Counted from the first letter of the stretch, positions 52,820-62,668 are shown. The stretch: 64,000 nucleotides of DNA from Actinomycetes bacterium (GCA_022599915.1 JAHZLH010000048.1:30929-94928), one strand, 5' to 3'. Translations and numbers: made by a program. The notes: a model not told the origin generated them from the letters alone.

Positions 52820-54898
52820 ATGCAGTGGCGTCAGTCGGGCAAAGTAGCGGTCAGCGGAGTGCGACGACTATTGGGAACGAAAATCTCGACGGTGGAAGCC
52901 GCCGGGCTGGTTCACAGCACGATCGCGATCGGCCCCTCCTTCGAATCGTCACTGTTACCTCGGACCACGATTCAACAAGCGGTTGCCACCGGTTTGGCTG
53001 GTGCGATTAGCTACGGATTGACCGCCACCTTGCAGTCCACCGTGGAGGCAGTAGCTGATCGCGTCATCGGTGATCGCTCCAGTAGCGAACATGTACGACG
53101 CGCTCTGGTTCTGACCGCTGACTTGGCAGCCCTGGCAGGGGCGGTTGCCGCGCGACGGCTGCTCCGCCAGCACCCAAATGAAGGAATCACCCGCGCGGCA
53201 GCACGAACAACTTCGTTCCGGCTAGCAACGGGTGCCGCAGCTGGCGCGATCGCGGTCAGTGTTGACGGGGCAGTAGACAGCGTGACCGGTCGCCACGACT
53301 CCGGCACAGTCAGTTTGCCGGTGGTGCTGGGAACCGGTGCCGCAATCGGTACGACTTTGCATCTGGCTCGCTCTCGTCGGCTGCTGGACACTGCCGCTGA
53401 GACCGATCAGTACGGGACGCCGGTACGACAAGCCAGCATGGTTCAACCAACTCAAGCACTAGCAGTCGGTGCCGGAGTATCACTGCTGCTCTACGGGCTA
53501 TCCCGCATCGAAGATGCGGTAGCCAGCGGCGTAGGTGAGGTGGTGGCTATCGCAGTTCCCAGCGCCCGACCAGTCTCGAAAGCCATTGGGCACGTCGTGG
53601 CCCTCGGTGGCCTCGGGCTCGCAGTGGAACGAGCGATAGCGATAGCTACTACTGCCACCGAACGAGCGGGCAGTGCGGTAGAACCGGCCTACCGATCCCG
53701 CCCTTCATCTGACGTTGTCAGCGGTGGCCCTCGGAGCAAGGTGGATTGGAGCACAATCGGGCGGGAGGGACGCCGTTTCGTGAATATGGCGCTGACCGCC
53801 GATGAGATCGCAGACATCACTGGTGAGCCAGCCACCGATCCGATCCGGGTGTTCGTCGGGTACCAATCGGCGCCCTCACCCAACTCGCGCGCCTTCCTAG
53901 CCATGCAGGAGCTAGAGGAATTCGGCGCCTTTGACCGTCCCTACATCGCTGTCTACTCCGCTACCGGTAGCGGTTACGTGAATTATGTGGCCAGCGAGTC
54001 AGTGGAGTTAATGACCGGCGGCAATGTGGCTGGGGTGTGCTTGCAGTATTCGGTACGGCCGTCGTTCCTGTCGCTTGATCGCGTGGGCACCGCCTGGGAA
54101 AGCACGTTGGCGCTGCTCACAGCACTGGCCTGGCGGGTCCGCTCCATCCCGGTGGACAAGCGACCCAAGATTCTACTGTTCGGCGAATCGCTGGGCAGCC
54201 AAGCCGCTCAGGACGTTTTCCGTAAGGAGGGTACAGAGGGTTTCGACATCCTCGACATCAGTAGTTCGCTGTTCCTTGGCACCCCCTATGCCTCCAAATG
54301 GCGTCGGGACTGGCTCAAGAACCCGCAAGAAGTGGATCCGCAAGGGATCGTCGTTGAGGTCCAATCGGCTGCCGAATTCGAACAACTACCCAGCGATCAG
54401 GCCGAGCGCGCCCGGGTGGTGCTCCTTACCCACGGCAACGACCCGATTCCGAAGTTCGGTCCAATCCTGACCATTCAGCGCCCCTACTGGCTGTCGGATA
54501 AGCAGCCCCGGCCAGCTGGAGTTCCCGCCGACATGCGGTGGTTTCCAATCTTCAGTTTCATTTTGGTTGGGATCGACTTGCTCAATGCGGACAACGTCAC
54601 GCCTGGAGAGTTCGACGCGTACGCCCATGACTACCGCAAGGACATCCCCGAGATGATTCGGCTGGCCTACAGTTTTGATGTGCCGCCAGCCCAGATGGAA
54701 CGTATCGAGCGAGCACTACGTGAGCGAGAGCTTGAATGGGCGGAACGACGCGTTGTCGCCGAGAACCTCGATAAGGCTGAGCAGCGAGTACGGGAGACAT
54801 TGGCGGAGTGGGGCGTGGACCACACCGTCGTGCCGAAGGTCGTAACCCCAGAGCGTGCTGTTGCACCCGACCCCTACCGGGCTATCCGGAACTCCTGA
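52820..54898 (+). CDS. Large alpha/beta-hydrolase-family membrane protein (Abhydrolase_9-like)
   Basis: A 692-residue reading from ATG 52820; GTGs at 52802 and 52805 are alternatives and none has a Shine-Dalgarno. The N-terminal 300 residues form several Gly/Ala-rich hydrophobic helices. The C-terminal half contains I-R-V-F-V-G-Y-Q-S-A, then a nucleophile elbow G-E-S-L-G-S, and D-P-I-P-K-F-G-P. This organisation matches actinobacterial membrane alpha/beta-hydrolase proteins of the Abhydrolase_9 type, whose substrate is unknown. A charged coiled tail ends the protein. Confidence 0.78.
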   Translation: MQWRQSGKVAVSGVRRLLGTKISTVEAAGLVHSTIAIGPSFESSLLPRTTIQQAVATGLAGAISYGLTATLQSTVEAVADRVIGDRSSSEHVRRALVLTADLAALAGAVAARRLLRQHPNEGITRAAARTTSFRLATGAAAGAIAVSVDGAVDSVTGRHDSGTVSLPVVLGTGAAIGTTLHLARSRRLLDTAAETDQYGTPVRQASMVQPTQALAVGAGVSLLLYGLSRIEDAVASGVGEVVAIAVPSARPVSKAIGHVVALGGLGLAVERAIAIATTATERAGSAVEPAYRSRPSSDVVSGGPRSKVDWSTIGREGRRFVNMALTADEIADITGEPATDPIRVFVGYQSAPSPNSRAFLAMQELEEFGAFDRPYIAVYSATGSGYVNYVASESVELMTGGNVAGVCLQYSVRPSFLSLDRVGTAWESTLALLTALAWRVRSIPVDKRPKILLFGESLGSQAAQDVFRKEGTEGFDILDISSSLFLGTPYASKWRRDWLKNPQEVDPQGIVVEVQSAAEFEQLPSDQAERARVVLLTHGNDPIPKFGPILTIQRPYWLSDKQPRPAGVPADMRWFPIFSFILVGIDLLNADNVTPGEFDAYAHDYRKDIPEMIRLAYSFDVPPAQMERIERALRERELEWAERRVVAENLDKAEQRVRETLAEWGVDHTVVPKVVTPERAVAPDPYRAIRNS

Positions 54899-54907
54899 TG
54901 GCTGCGA

Positions 54908-55090
54908 TTACTTCTTGATGTGAGCGGCGTAGGCGCGAAACACCACAGCCGCACCGATACCGCACGCCACTCCTAGGGCTAGCCGTAGTGGGTCGCTTTC
55001 TGCCCACCCCGCGAGCAGCAACCAAAACGTTCCCAACACCAGCATCCCACCTGCGAACATGAGTAGGTTGCCCTTGGCCGCTGAATCCAT
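54908..55090 (-). CDS. Small two-TM membrane protein
   Basis: A 60-residue protein with two hydrophobic helices (about residues 8-28 and 36-54), joined by a short acidic turn and ending in A-H-I-K-K. The hydrophobic pattern and the positive C-terminus look like a real membrane protein, but there is no family match known to me and the ribosome site is weak. It converges on the preceding gene. Confidence 0.5.
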   Translation of the reverse strand: MDSAAKGNLLMFAGGMLVLGTFWLLLAGWAESDPLRLALGVACGIGAAVVFRAYAAHIKK

Positions 55091-55200
55091 GACCCAAATG
55101 TGCCAGAAATCCGTTCATTTCCCCTCAGGTTTTTCAGAGTAGCCAATGTTGTTGACCACTCCTACCGAACAAAGTGATCATGATTCGCTAGCCTAGGAAC

Positions 55201-55647
55201 ATGCCTTTTGAAGAAACCGCCTCCAAGGCGAAGCAGAAAGTTGCCAGTTGGTACGCCGAATCGAAAAAACTCGAAGCCGAGTTGGCCGGAGCCAAAGCGA
55301 AGTTGAAGGCGCTGCAAGCCAGCGACAAGGTGGTCGACATGATCGGCGAGCTGCCGCTCATCGGCGATTACACCGAGACCGTCCAGGACAAAATGGATGC
55401 CTACGTCGCTGAAGCCGAATCAGACGTTGCCACCTTGGAGAACGAACTACTCTTGACCAACTCCAAGCTCAAGTCTGCCCAAGCGGCGAAAGACACCGTC
55501 GACGGTGTCAACGAAGCTATGGGCAATGCGAAAAAGGGCTGGAACGAGATGAGCGCTGACGCGAAGTCAGCCGTGGCAGAGGCCGCCGATAACGTGAGCC
55601 AGTCCGCAAAGGAAGCGTCGAAGAAATCCGCCAAGAAGGCCAAGTAG
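55201..55647 (+). CDS. Soluble coiled-coil protein with Lys/Ala tail
   Basis: This 148-residue protein is almost all helix. Ala/Lys/Glu heptads lie at about residues 5-45 and 65-105, with a short non-helical insert (M-I-G-E-L-P-L-I-G-D-Y) between. It ends in a basic tail (A-S-K-K-S-A-K-K-A-K) like those of DNA- or membrane-binding helical proteins. No signal peptide is seen. It is single-standing between convergent neighbours. I do not recognise a family. Confidence 0.65.
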   Translation: MPFEETASKAKQKVASWYAESKKLEAELAGAKAKLKALQASDKVVDMIGELPLIGDYTETVQDKMDAYVAEAESDVATLENELLLTNSKLKSAQAAKDTVDGVNEAMGNAKKGWNEMSADAKSAVAEAADNVSQSAKEASKKSAKKAK

Positions 55648-55710
55648 TTGTAACTGCCGGCGCGCGATGATGCCGTGAGTTGGCAGTGAACCCGTAACGA
55701 CTTTGCGTTA

Positions 55711-56208
55711 TCAGGCCTCTGCTGAATCGCGGAGGTCTGATAACGCAACACTGATCTGCTCAGCCTGAGCAACTAGCCGCGGGTCAGTAAATACTTCCTC
55801 GTTTATCGCCGTTGTCGCGCTTCGAGCCCGCTGCTTGCCTTCCTGAGTAATCGCCACCAGCACCGCCCGACGATCTTGGGGATGCGGTCGCCGCTGAGCC
55901 AACCCGTCCCGCTCTAGGCGATCCGTCGCGCTGGTAACGCTTGCCGGGTGCACCTGCAATCGCTTGCCGATGACACCCATTGGCAGCTCACCTTTGCGGG
56001 AGAACTGCAACAACATCAGCAGCTCGTATCGGGCAAAAGTCAGGCCAAATCGGCGGAGTACCGTGTCAGCTCGGCCCATCATGATTTGCTGAGCACGCAT
56101 GATCGATGTGGTTGCCGCCATGCCAGCAGCGGCGTCTTCCCAACCGTGCGCTTCCCAGTTCTGGCGGGCTTGCTCGATCGGATCTGGTGATCCAGCGCCA
56201 TTACTCAT
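55711..56208 (-). CDS. MarR-family regulator coupled to icmF
   Basis: This 165-residue winged-helix protein has A-R-Y-E-L-L-M-L-L-Q-F, the recognition segment V-H-P-A-S-V-T-S-A-T-D-R-L-E-R-D-G-L, and the wing R-R-P-H-P-Q-D-R-R-A, typical of MarR. The ATG at 56208 overlaps the icmF stop (ATGA), so the regulator is translated from the icmF mRNA. It is probably an acyl-CoA- or aromatic-responsive repressor of the operon; a palindrome in the icmF promoter is a candidate site. The upstream extension of the frame is spurious. Confidence 0.88.
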   Translation of the reverse strand: MSNGAGSPDPIEQARQNWEAHGWEDAAAGMAATTSIMRAQQIMMGRADTVLRRFGLTFARYELLMLLQFSRKGELPMGVIGKRLQVHPASVTSATDRLERDGLAQRRPHPQDRRAVLVAITQEGKQRARSATTAINEEVFTDPRLVAQAEQISVALSDLRDSAEA

Positions 56209-59200
56209 GTGTTGCGCCGATACTGGCCGCCGACATCGAAAAATGCCTCGGTGATCTGCCCCAGTGAGCACACCCGAACCGTACGCATGAGTTCAGCAAA
56301 GACATTTTCGCCGGCGATGACCACCCGGCGTAGCTCCGCCAAGGCCAGGGCCGCTGACTCACGGTTGTCGTCAGTGAAGGTAGCCAGCCGGTTCAACTGT
56401 GAGCGCTTCTCCGCTTCTGTCGCCCGCATGAGTTCCGGGACAACTTCCGCCTCCTCACTCCCAGAACCCAGGAACGTATTCACACCCACGATCGGCAAGG
56501 CACCACTGTGCTTGCGCTGCTCGTAGCGCAAAGATTCGTCTTGGATGCGGCCCCGCTGATAGCCCGTCTCCATCGCACCGAGCACACCGCCACGATCGGA
56601 GAGACGATCAAACTCCGCAAGCACGGCATCCTCCACTAACTCAGTCAGTTCCTCAACGATGAATGAGCCCTGTTGTGGGTTCTCATTCGCCGACAACCCC
56701 CACTCACGATTGATAATCATTTGGATGGCTAATGCACGACGTACCGACTCCGGCGTAGGGGTGGTAATCGCCTCATCGTAAGCGTTAGTGTGCAGCGAAT
56801 TGCAGTTGTCATAGCTAGCTAACAGCGCCTGCAAAGTAGTGCGAATATCGTTGAAAGACATCTCTTGCGCATGCAGCGATCGTCCTGACGTTTGCACGTG
56901 ATACTTCAAACGCTGCGACCGTTCATCAGCCCCGTACACCTCACGCAATGCGATGGCCCAAATCCGCCGCGCGACTCGCCCCAGTACCGCATATTCGGCG
57001 TCCATGCCGTTGCTGAAAAAGAAGGACAGGTTCGCGGCCACATCATCGGCTGACATCCCACGGGCTCGATAGATTTCGAGGTAGGTGAAGGCATTAGCCA
57101 AGGTAAATGCCAACTGTGAAATGGGATTAGCTCCGGCTTCGGCGATATGATAGCCCGAGATCGACACCGAGTAGAAGTTCCGTACGGCGTGGTCAATGAA
57201 CCACTGCTGCACGTCAGCCATGCACCGCAGCGAGAACTCCGTGGAGAACAGGCAGGTGTTCTGCCCCTGATCTTCTTTGAGAATGTCGGCTTGCACTGTG
57301 CCGCGAACCCGATTGACCGTCCGCGCTGCGAGTTCAGATCGCTCGTCATCATCAGGATCGCGACCCTGCTCCTGACGGAAAATATCGATTTGCTGATCAA
57401 TCGCGGTATTAAAGAACATCGCGAGCACCGCGGGCGCAGGCCCATTGATGGTCATCGAGACGCTTGTTCCCGAGTCGGTGAGATCGAAGCCTCGGTATAA
57501 CTCCTTCATATCAGCCAGCGTCGCAATGGACACCCCGGCGGTGCCTACCTTGCCGTAGATGTCTGGCCGCTCGGCAGGATCGCGACCGTACAGGGTGACC
57601 GAGTCAAATGCGGTGGACAGTCTCGTGGCGGGCTGTTCACTAGCGAGGAGATGGAATCGACGATTAGTGCGAAAAGCATCTCCCTCACCGGCAAACATGC
57701 GGGCAGGATCCTCGTCAGTGCGACGGAAAGGGAAAACCGCGGCGGTGAACGGGTATCGGCCAGGCAGGTTTTCCCGTCGCAGCCAGCGGTAGATATCTGC
57801 TTGCGAACTGAACCGCGGCAGCGCCACTCGTGGCACCCGAGTGCCGGACAACGTTTCAATGGTGAGCGGTACGGTACTTTCGCGGGCGCCTGCGGAGGTA
57901 ACCAACTCATCTCGCCGGTAATCCCGCTCGATATCAGTCCAACCGTCGAGCAGTTGCTGGTCGGATTGCGGAATTTGCAAGTCGAGATCAGCTGCTCGGG
58001 AGGTCAGGGCGTTGCGCACCTCTGGGTTCTCGGGTAGTTCCGCTGCTGCGGTTCGCACCGACTCCCGCCGACGAATCAGGTCCGCAACCTCGTTCGTCCT
58101 GATGTGGTACCCGCGCACGACGGTTGCGATCTGCGAGAGATACCGCTGGCGATCACGTGGGATCAACTCCGTTGCCGCGCTACCCGTTGTTGTCGGCAGC
58201 AGGCCCGCCCCGCTGGGGAGGCCATGGTCCACCAGCGCTGCTCGTAGCCAGCGATAAGCGTGGGTGACGCCAGAATCATCGAACTGCGCCGCGCTCGTGC
58301 CAAAGACTGGCATCTCTTGCCAGTCGGTACCGAACGCTTGGCGATTGCGCACCAGTTGTCGCGCAACGTCACGGCGGGCATCCTCAGAGCCGGAGCGCTC
58401 GTACTTGTTAATCAGTACGGCATCAGCACAGTCCAACATCCCAATCTTTTCTAGTTGGCTGGCCGCACCATATTCAGCCGTCATCACGTACAGCGACAGG
58501 TCAACCAGATCAACTAGCCCGGTATCTCCTTGACCGAGACCAGGTGTTTCGACGATCACCAGATCGAAGCCACAGCCACTCACCAGATCGATGACGTCTG
58601 GCAGGGTGTCAGTCACCGAGGCCCCTGAGTTCCGAGTCGCTACTGATCGGAAGTAGATCCGCTGATCCCGCAGTGCGTTGAACCTGATTCGATCACCCAA
58701 CAGTGCTCCGCCGCCACGGCGTCGGCTGGGATCCACCGCCAACACCGCGATCCGTAACTTGTTTTCGTCATCGATCTGAAGCCGACGCAGCAGTTCATCG
58801 GTCACCGAGGACTTGCCAGCTCCGCCAGTGCCAGTGATGCCCACTACCGGAGCGGAGTTAGCTGCTGGCGGTAGTGAGACTGGCTGCCCCTGCTCCACTG
58901 CAGTAATGGCCCGGGCGAGGTCTCGATGGTGGTTCTGCCGCACCAACTCCAGATCGAAGTGAGGATTCGTTGGGTGGTCGCAGTCAACGATGATGCTGTT
59001 GATCATCACCGGTAGCCCCAACTGCTGGCCATCCGCCGGTGTGAAGATGCGCACCCCCTTGCTGGCGAGGAGCTCAACTTCAGCCGGGACGATGACACCA
59101 CCACCGCCACCGTAGACGCGAATGTGCTCAGCACCGCTGCGATTGAGTTCCTCACGCAGATAGCTGAAGTATTCGACATGGCCACCCTGATAGGAGGAAA

Positions 59201-59396
59201 TCGCAACAGCAGTCGCATCCTCCTGCAGTGCAGCGACTACTACCTCGTGCACTGACCGATCGTGACCCAGATGAATCACTTCCGCGCCCTGATCCTGCAG
59301 GATGCGTCGCATGACATTGATGGCGGCATCGTGACCGTCAAACAGGCTCGCCGCTGTCACAATTCGAATCGGTTGTCGTGGCTGATGCAGCGTCAT
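56205..59396 (-). CDS. icmF: Fused isobutyryl-CoA mutase with G-protein chaperone
   Basis: This 1063-residue enzyme has, in order, a B12-binding domain (about residues 10-140, S-L-F-D-G-H-D-A with the cobalt-ligating His) and a MeaB-like GTPase (about 185-400, G-T-G-G-A-G-K-S-S, D-P-S-R-R-R-G-G-G, N-K-Y). A linker and the acyl-CoA mutase TIM barrel (about 520-1060, with V-T-L-Y-G-R-D-P and Y-G-K-V-G-T-A-G-V-S) follow. This is the IcmF fusion, which interconverts isobutyryl-CoA and n-butyryl-CoA and can act on isovaleryl/pivalyl-CoA. The ATG at 59396 is preferred to the GTG at 59399 by spacing from GGAGGTGG. Confidence 0.96.
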   Translation of the reverse strand: MTLHQPRQPIRIVTAASLFDGHDAAINVMRRILQDQGAEVIHLGHDRSVHEVVVAALQEDATAVAISSYQGGHVEYFSYLREELNRSGAEHIRVYGGGGGVIVPAEVELLASKGVRIFTPADGQQLGLPVMINSIIVDCDHPTNPHFDLELVRQNHHRDLARAITAVEQGQPVSLPPAANSAPVVGITGTGGAGKSSVTDELLRRLQIDDENKLRIAVLAVDPSRRRGGGALLGDRIRFNALRDQRIYFRSVATRNSGASVTDTLPDVIDLVSGCGFDLVIVETPGLGQGDTGLVDLVDLSLYVMTAEYGAASQLEKIGMLDCADAVLINKYERSGSEDARRDVARQLVRNRQAFGTDWQEMPVFGTSAAQFDDSGVTHAYRWLRAALVDHGLPSGAGLLPTTTGSAATELIPRDRQRYLSQIATVVRGYHIRTNEVADLIRRRESVRTAAAELPENPEVRNALTSRAADLDLQIPQSDQQLLDGWTDIERDYRRDELVTSAGARESTVPLTIETLSGTRVPRVALPRFSSQADIYRWLRRENLPGRYPFTAAVFPFRRTDEDPARMFAGEGDAFRTNRRFHLLASEQPATRLSTAFDSVTLYGRDPAERPDIYGKVGTAGVSIATLADMKELYRGFDLTDSGTSVSMTINGPAPAVLAMFFNTAIDQQIDIFRQEQGRDPDDDERSELAARTVNRVRGTVQADILKEDQGQNTCLFSTEFSLRCMADVQQWFIDHAVRNFYSVSISGYHIAEAGANPISQLAFTLANAFTYLEIYRARGMSADDVAANLSFFFSNGMDAEYAVLGRVARRIWAIALREVYGADERSQRLKYHVQTSGRSLHAQEMSFNDIRTTLQALLASYDNCNSLHTNAYDEAITTPTPESVRRALAIQMIINREWGLSANENPQQGSFIVEELTELVEDAVLAEFDRLSDRGGVLGAMETGYQRGRIQDESLRYEQRKHSGALPIVGVNTFLGSGSEEAEVVPELMRATEAEKRSQLNRLATFTDDNRESAALALAELRRVVIAGENVFAELMRTVRVCSLGQITEAFFDVGGQYRRNT

Positions 59397-59399
59397 CAC

Positions 59400-59597
59400 T
59401 ACCCACCTCCTGCATCGCGCTACTCACGGCCGCTGTCGTGGGCAGTGCGATAGCTGTGCCGACGTTGGCCTTGCTGGAGCCGGAGCTGGAGCTCGGCCGA
59501 CTATCCCTAGCCAATGACTCTTCTGGGTCCAACTATTGCATGTCCAAATGTTGGATGTCTAACTATTTCGCACCTAGGTGGTGCTCTCAGGACATCG
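59400..59597. other. Promoter region of icmF
   Basis: About 200 bp between the M20 gene 3' end and icmF. It holds the palindromic candidate MarR operator at 59528-59555 and a GGAGGTGG ribosome site. A long open plus-strand frame across it and the M20 gene is a shadow. Confidence 0.5.
59528..59555 (-). promoter_or_regulatory. Candidate MarR operator in icmF promoter
   Basis: TCCAA-ATG-TTGGA (59543-59555) is a perfect 5-3-5 palindrome. A further TCCAAC at 59528-59533 repeats the outer half-site. On the minus strand TTAGAC and CAATAG hexamers bracket the palindrome at about 18-bp spacing, like a -35/-10 pair, so binding would block transcription. Inferred only. Confidence 0.45.
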
Positions 59598-60872
59598 CTA
59601 GCGGGGCAAATCAGCGAGTGCGCCGAGCACCGCACGAACCAACAGCCGAACTCCGATTAGGATTACTCGCTCGTCAACGTCGAAGCGACTGTGATGGAGA
59701 TCCAGCATGTCGCCACGTTCTGGGTTATGCGTCCCCAGCCGGAGAAAAGCGCCAGGCACCTCACCCGTCATCCAGCCAAACGAGTCACCACCCCACGAAT
59801 GCTCGGTCTCCACCAATGCCTCTTCGCCGAGCAGATTGCGCACACATCGAGCGGCTGTGCGAGCCGCCCATTCGTCGTTCACGACTGGCGGCACCCCTCG
59901 GACATAGTTGACATCCCAGGCGGCCCCGGTATCGCCAAGAATGACCGCCAGCGCCTCCGTCAAGGCCGGCAGCGCCTCGTTCCACGCAGCGACATCAGGA
60001 GTACGCAGCGAACCTGCCAGTTCCGCTCGGGCGGGAATGACGTTGGCGGCGGCACCAGCGTGCACTGCACCAAAGACCATCCGGCAGTTTTCCGGCCCAC
60101 CCATCCGCTGCTCTAGCTCCACCGGAAGTTGCTCAATCAATCGGGCGGCCAACGCTACGAGGTCCACAGTGAGGTGCGGCCGAGCGGTGTGACCGCCCGG
60201 TCCAGTCAGTTCGATCTCCACTTTGTCCGATGCCGAGGTAATGGCACCGATACGCGTTCCGGCTACTCCGACCTCCAACTTGGGATCACAGTGCACCGCA
60301 AAAATTGCCGACACGTCACGTAGTAGCCCGAGTTCGACTACTTCAACAGCGCCACCGGGAACTTGCTCTTCCCCCGGTTCAAAAATTAATCGCACTCGAC
60401 CGGGCAACTGGCCATCGCGATGCAGTCGATTGAGCACGATGCCGGCCCCCACAACGATGGCCACGTGGACATCGTGACCGCACGCGTGCGCAATGCCGCG
60501 CCGCCGCGAGCGGTAAGGGACATCTTTGCTGTCGGGCATCGCCAACGCGTCGAGTTCTGCTCGCAGCGCGACCAGTTCCCCTTGATCTCCGATGTCGCAA
60601 GACAGCCCCGTTCCGCTAGGAAGTCGTTCTAGGGTCAGCCCCTCCACTATTAGCCGCTCAGCTACTTCCTCGGTCGTGACTGTTTCCGCAAACGACAACT
60701 CCGGTTCAGCGTGCAGCCGTCGCCGCAAAGCGACAAGTTCGGCTTCGTGCTCAGCAGAGATATCGTCGACGGCTCTCAAGATCTCGGGTGGTGCGGAATG
60801 GCCAGGAATAGGTGGAGCTGGCGCCCCCGAGTCGTCGCTACCCCGAGGGCGGACATCACCGTAATCCGTCAT
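59598..60872 (-). CDS. M20-family amidohydrolase
   Basis: This 424-residue dinuclear metal hydrolase has A-C-G-H-D-V-H, F-E-P-G-E-E-Q-V-P-G-G-A, a conserved Asp/Glu set, and the dimerisation-lid G-P-G-G-H-T-A-R-P. The pattern is that of IAA-amino-acid-hydrolase/aminoacylase-like M20D enzymes. The N-terminal 35 residues are Pro/Gly/Asp-rich and not part of the fold. The ATG at 60872 is chosen; an upstream frame to 60935 adds 21 implausible residues. It lies upstream of icmF on the same strand, separated by 200 bp. Confidence 0.9.
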   Translation of the reverse strand: MTDYGDVRPRGSDDSGAPAPPIPGHSAPPEILRAVDDISAEHEAELVALRRRLHAEPELSFAETVTTEEVAERLIVEGLTLERLPSGTGLSCDIGDQGELVALRAELDALAMPDSKDVPYRSRRRGIAHACGHDVHVAIVVGAGIVLNRLHRDGQLPGRVRLIFEPGEEQVPGGAVEVVELGLLRDVSAIFAVHCDPKLEVGVAGTRIGAITSASDKVEIELTGPGGHTARPHLTVDLVALAARLIEQLPVELEQRMGGPENCRMVFGAVHAGAAANVIPARAELAGSLRTPDVAAWNEALPALTEALAVILGDTGAAWDVNYVRGVPPVVNDEWAARTAARCVRNLLGEEALVETEHSWGGDSFGWMTGEVPGAFLRLGTHNPERGDMLDLHHSRFDVDERVILIGVRLLVRAVLGALADLPR

Positions 60873-61035
60873 CTCAGCCACCGACCCTGTCCATCCGGAG
60901 ATCCCTGATCTTGCCAGCCGCGATCCTGACCGCAACTCCGCGGCTGCGCCCCGCCGAAGGCGTGAACTCGAATCCCATCACAGCTCCCGCCGCATCAATC
61001 TGCCGCTGATCAGCCTAGTGGTCGGTACTAGGTAG

Positions 61036-62628
61036 ATGTCGGTCAACGGGAGTGGTGCGGGGCAGCGAAGCGCTCTTGTCAGTAGCCTTGCGCTCGTGAC
61101 CAGCCTTCCGGAAATGTCGCCTAGCCCCGCGGCCGCCGAACCGGCCATCGCCACTGGGCCGCCCGGATGTGCAGCAGTGGCCGCCGGCTCCCGCGATACC
61201 GCGTTGGCTGCGGTCGCGGTTTTGCGGGCTGGCGGCAACGCCGTCGACGCGGCCATCGGAGGCATGTTGGCAGCCTCGGTGAGCGAACTGGTCTTTACTT
61301 CGCTCGGCGGTGGTGGCTTCCTCAATCTGCAACTTCCCGACGGGACGGTCAAAGTTCTGGACTTTTTCGTAAACGCACCCGGACTGGGATCGAAAGAACC
61401 GGGAGCAGCTGATTTCACCCCGGTCGTGGTGGAGTTCCTGGGTGCCACCCAGGAGTTCCACGTGGGACCTGGATCGGTAGCGGTACCGGGAGCGCTTGCT
61501 GGTTACCTGACTGCGCACCAAGACTATGGCCGCGCGCCGCTGGCGACCGTGACTGCACCAGCAACAGTATTGGCCCGGCGCGGCACTGTTGTGGAGCCAG
61601 TACAGGCCGAGGTCATGGATCTTGTCCGCGAAATCCTGTCACTCACGCCGGAGAGTCATGAGTTGATCCGCACAGCCGACGGGGACGCTGCAAGTGGCGA
61701 CACCGTCGACAATCCCGCCCTGGGCGACTTCTTGCACTTAGTCGGTGAAGGAGTCGTTACCTCAATCAACTCGCCAGCTTATGCGAGCCCACTGCTGGAC
61801 CTCATGGAACACACGGCCGGGCACATTACCGCCGAAGATCTAAGCAGTTACACGGTCTCCGAACGAGATCCGCTCGTCGTAGAACGGCAGGGAGCCCGTA
61901 TCGCGCTCAACTCACCCCCGGCATTCGGCGGTGCCATCGTCGCTGCGGCCCTGGCACAACTGGCACCCATGGATGAATCATCCGGTTCCTGGGTTCGCGC
62001 AGCAACCGCGCTCAACGACGCAACTCTGCAGGTCCGGCGGGCAAACGAAGCAGCTGGCATCGGCCAAGTCAGCAAGGGAACCACGCACATCAGTGTGGTG
62101 GACAGTGACGGCATGGTCGCCACGATGACCACCTCCAACGGCTCCGGCTCCGGAATCGTGATTCCCGGCACCGGCATCTACCTCAACAACATGCTGGGCG
62201 AAGAGGACCTGCATCCCGGTGGTTTCCACGCGCTGCCAGCAGGCAGTCGGCTGGGATCGATGATGAACCCCACCATCGTGACTCACGCCGACGGCGCGGT
62301 CACGGGGCTCGGTAGCGGCGGCAGTGAACGAATCCGCTCCGCAATGCTGGCGGCCTTGCTGCGCCTCATCGATCTCAACCAAGACGTGGTCACGGCCGTG
62401 GGCGCACCCCGAATTCACCCCAATCCGGGGGATATCCAACTCGAGCCGGATTGGCCAGCCGAAACGGTGGCTGCTCTGGCTGACGTTGCTCAGGTCAACA
62501 GTTGGACCCAACGCAATCTGTTCTTCGGAGGCATCCACGCCGTGACTCGGCATGCTGATGGCAGCGTGACTGCCGTGGGCGACTCTCGCCGAGATGGGGC
62601 AGTAGCGGTGGTCCCACCCAGCGAATAG
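61036..62628 (+). CDS. Gamma-glutamyltransferase family protein
   Basis: This 530-residue N-terminal-nucleophile enzyme cleaves itself before the catalytic Thr. The autocleavage motif is K-G-T-T-H-I-S-V-V-D near residue 355. The large subunit begins A-A-G-S-R-D-T-A-L with G-G-N-A-V-D-A-A-I, and the small subunit has N-N-M-L-G and G-S-M-M-N-P-T-I-V. The N-terminus has only a weak hydrophobic stretch and lacks a clear signal peptide, so a cytoplasmic location is possible. The start could also be the ATG at 61114. The substrate may be a gamma-glutamyl compound other than glutathione. Confidence 0.9.
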   Translation: MSVNGSGAGQRSALVSSLALVTSLPEMSPSPAAAEPAIATGPPGCAAVAAGSRDTALAAVAVLRAGGNAVDAAIGGMLAASVSELVFTSLGGGGFLNLQLPDGTVKVLDFFVNAPGLGSKEPGAADFTPVVVEFLGATQEFHVGPGSVAVPGALAGYLTAHQDYGRAPLATVTAPATVLARRGTVVEPVQAEVMDLVREILSLTPESHELIRTADGDAASGDTVDNPALGDFLHLVGEGVVTSINSPAYASPLLDLMEHTAGHITAEDLSSYTVSERDPLVVERQGARIALNSPPAFGGAIVAAALAQLAPMDESSGSWVRAATALNDATLQVRRANEAAGIGQVSKGTTHISVVDSDGMVATMTTSNGSGSGIVIPGTGIYLNNMLGEEDLHPGGFHALPAGSRLGSMMNPTIVTHADGAVTGLGSGGSERIRSAMLAALLRLIDLNQDVVTAVGAPRIHPNPGDIQLEPDWPAETVAALADVAQVNSWTQRNLFFGGIHAVTRHADGSVTAVGDSRRDGAVAVVPPSE

Positions 62629-62668
62629 TTTCCTCAGCCACGGTGACGCTCTCATGCGCAGAAATGCC

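Noticed and set aside
59378..59911. Plus-strand 177-codon frame antisense to the M20 gene and icmF promoter
   Set aside because: It overlaps the well-supported M20 gene in antisense and has an Arg/Ser/Pro-rich translation.
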